Below are positions 32,557 through 32,701 of a stretch of 32,701 nucleotides of DNA, piece after piece. A program made the position numbers and the translations under genes. The notes beneath the pieces are model-generated. The model made no database searches. It worked only from the letters and a program-made list of their open reading frames with translations, and was not told where the DNA came from. The stretch is from Myxococcales bacterium (lineage in GTDB: Bacteria > Myxococcota_A > Polyangia > Palsa-1104 > SHYY01). The first letter of the stretch is position 1. Every line of letters begins with the position of its first letter. The stretch covers positions 1-32,701 of the forward strand of contig SHYY01000056.1 of assembly GCA_009692555.1 (NCBI GenBank), written 5' to 3'.

Positions 32557-32701
32557 TTAACAGCGGAGGGGGCCCTCTTGCTGGCTCTTGCTCGTCACGT
32601 AGTCGTAGTCGTAGTCGTAGTCGTCCCGTCCGCAGCGACGGCAATCGAACTTCCTCCCGCAACAAATTCCTCCTGCCAACCGACAACCCTGGCCACACAG
32701 G
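32557..32701 (-). CDS. 3' end of a Cys-rich protein gene, cut by window edge
   Basis: The minus frame starting at 32700 is open to TAA at 32559-32557 and gives the last 47 residues of a longer protein. Seven are cysteines, five of them in the pattern C-x6-CC-x5-C-x2-C (residues 6-23), and the protein ends in Cys just before the stop. Residues 26-33 are four Asp-Tyr pairs, encoded by the perfect tandem repeat GACTAC. The Cys spacing resembles the extracytoplasmic Cys-rich tails of other proteins in this window. The start and any domain lie outside the window, so no function can be given. Confidence 0.6.
   Translation of the reverse strand, partial: LCGQGCRLAGGICCGRKFDCRRCGRDDYDYDYDYVTSKSQQEGPLRC
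32599..32622. repeat. Four tandem copies of GTAGTC
   Basis: A perfect hexamer repeat. On the minus strand it lies in frame in the Cys-rich gene and encodes an Asp-Tyr dipeptide run. Being a multiple of three, copy-number changes would not shift the frame. Confidence 0.9.

Overview
The window is very GC-rich, densely coded bacterial chromosome. It most resembles a Myxococcota-type (former Deltaproteobacteria) genome. The reasons are: several lipoproteins with long Asp-Leu/Pro linkers after the lipobox, Cys-rich repeats of the C-D-x-x-x-K-N-G-x-E-x-D-x-D-C-G-G type joined to LamG domains, FG-GAP and kelch lipoproteins, and a Ser/Thr kinase with a TPR tail. This assignment is an inference from gene content; there is no rRNA gene in the window. 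I see no tRNA gene, CRISPR array, insertion sequence, integrase or phage gene.

Layout. 1-4.8 kb: 3' part of aspartate kinase, a glycerophosphodiester phosphodiesterase, a 174-bp nested inverted repeat, a polytopic GT-C-like membrane protein and a crotonase. 4.8-7.8 kb (minus): a small lipoprotein and a coupled pair of M16 peptidases, one catalytic and one lacking the zinc site. 7.8-10.9 kb (plus): a gene remnant, then a tightly overlapping set of aldo/keto reductase, PhyH-type dioxygenase and tRNA-dihydrouridine synthase. 11.0-24.7 kb: a surface/envelope block with a PrcB-like lipoprotein, an 11-copy 12-bp tandem repeat, aat, an FG-GAP lipoprotein, two convergent LamG lipoproteins (one and nine copies of the same Cys-rich module), two CsgG-like proteins around a Ser/Thr kinase, and a kelch lipoprotein. 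24.8-27.4 kb: CPBP-type membrane protein, MFS transporter and hexapeptide acyltransferase. 27.5-31.1 kb: tig-clpP-clpX proteostasis operon plus a small unknown gene. 31.1-32.7 kb (minus): HU-like protein translationally coupled to an adenosine-deaminase-family protein with altered substrate residues, and the 3' end of a Cys-rich gene cut by the window edge.

The strongest pattern not explained by the gene list is regulatory. At eight transcription-unit heads on both strands a TAnnnT hexamer lies exactly 6-8 nt before an ATG (seven gene starts and one 7-codon leader ORF), with variants at three more. No room is left for a Shine-Dalgarno sequence, so these mRNAs are probably leaderless. Genes inside operons, and a few others, instead carry a GGAGG-type site or a 4-nt ATGA/GTGA overlap. 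The second theme is the 11-25 kb envelope block, where lipoproteins sharing Asp-Leu linkers surround a kinase and two CsgG-like proteins. It may be a surface-assembly or signalling system, but the sequence alone does not prove a joint function.
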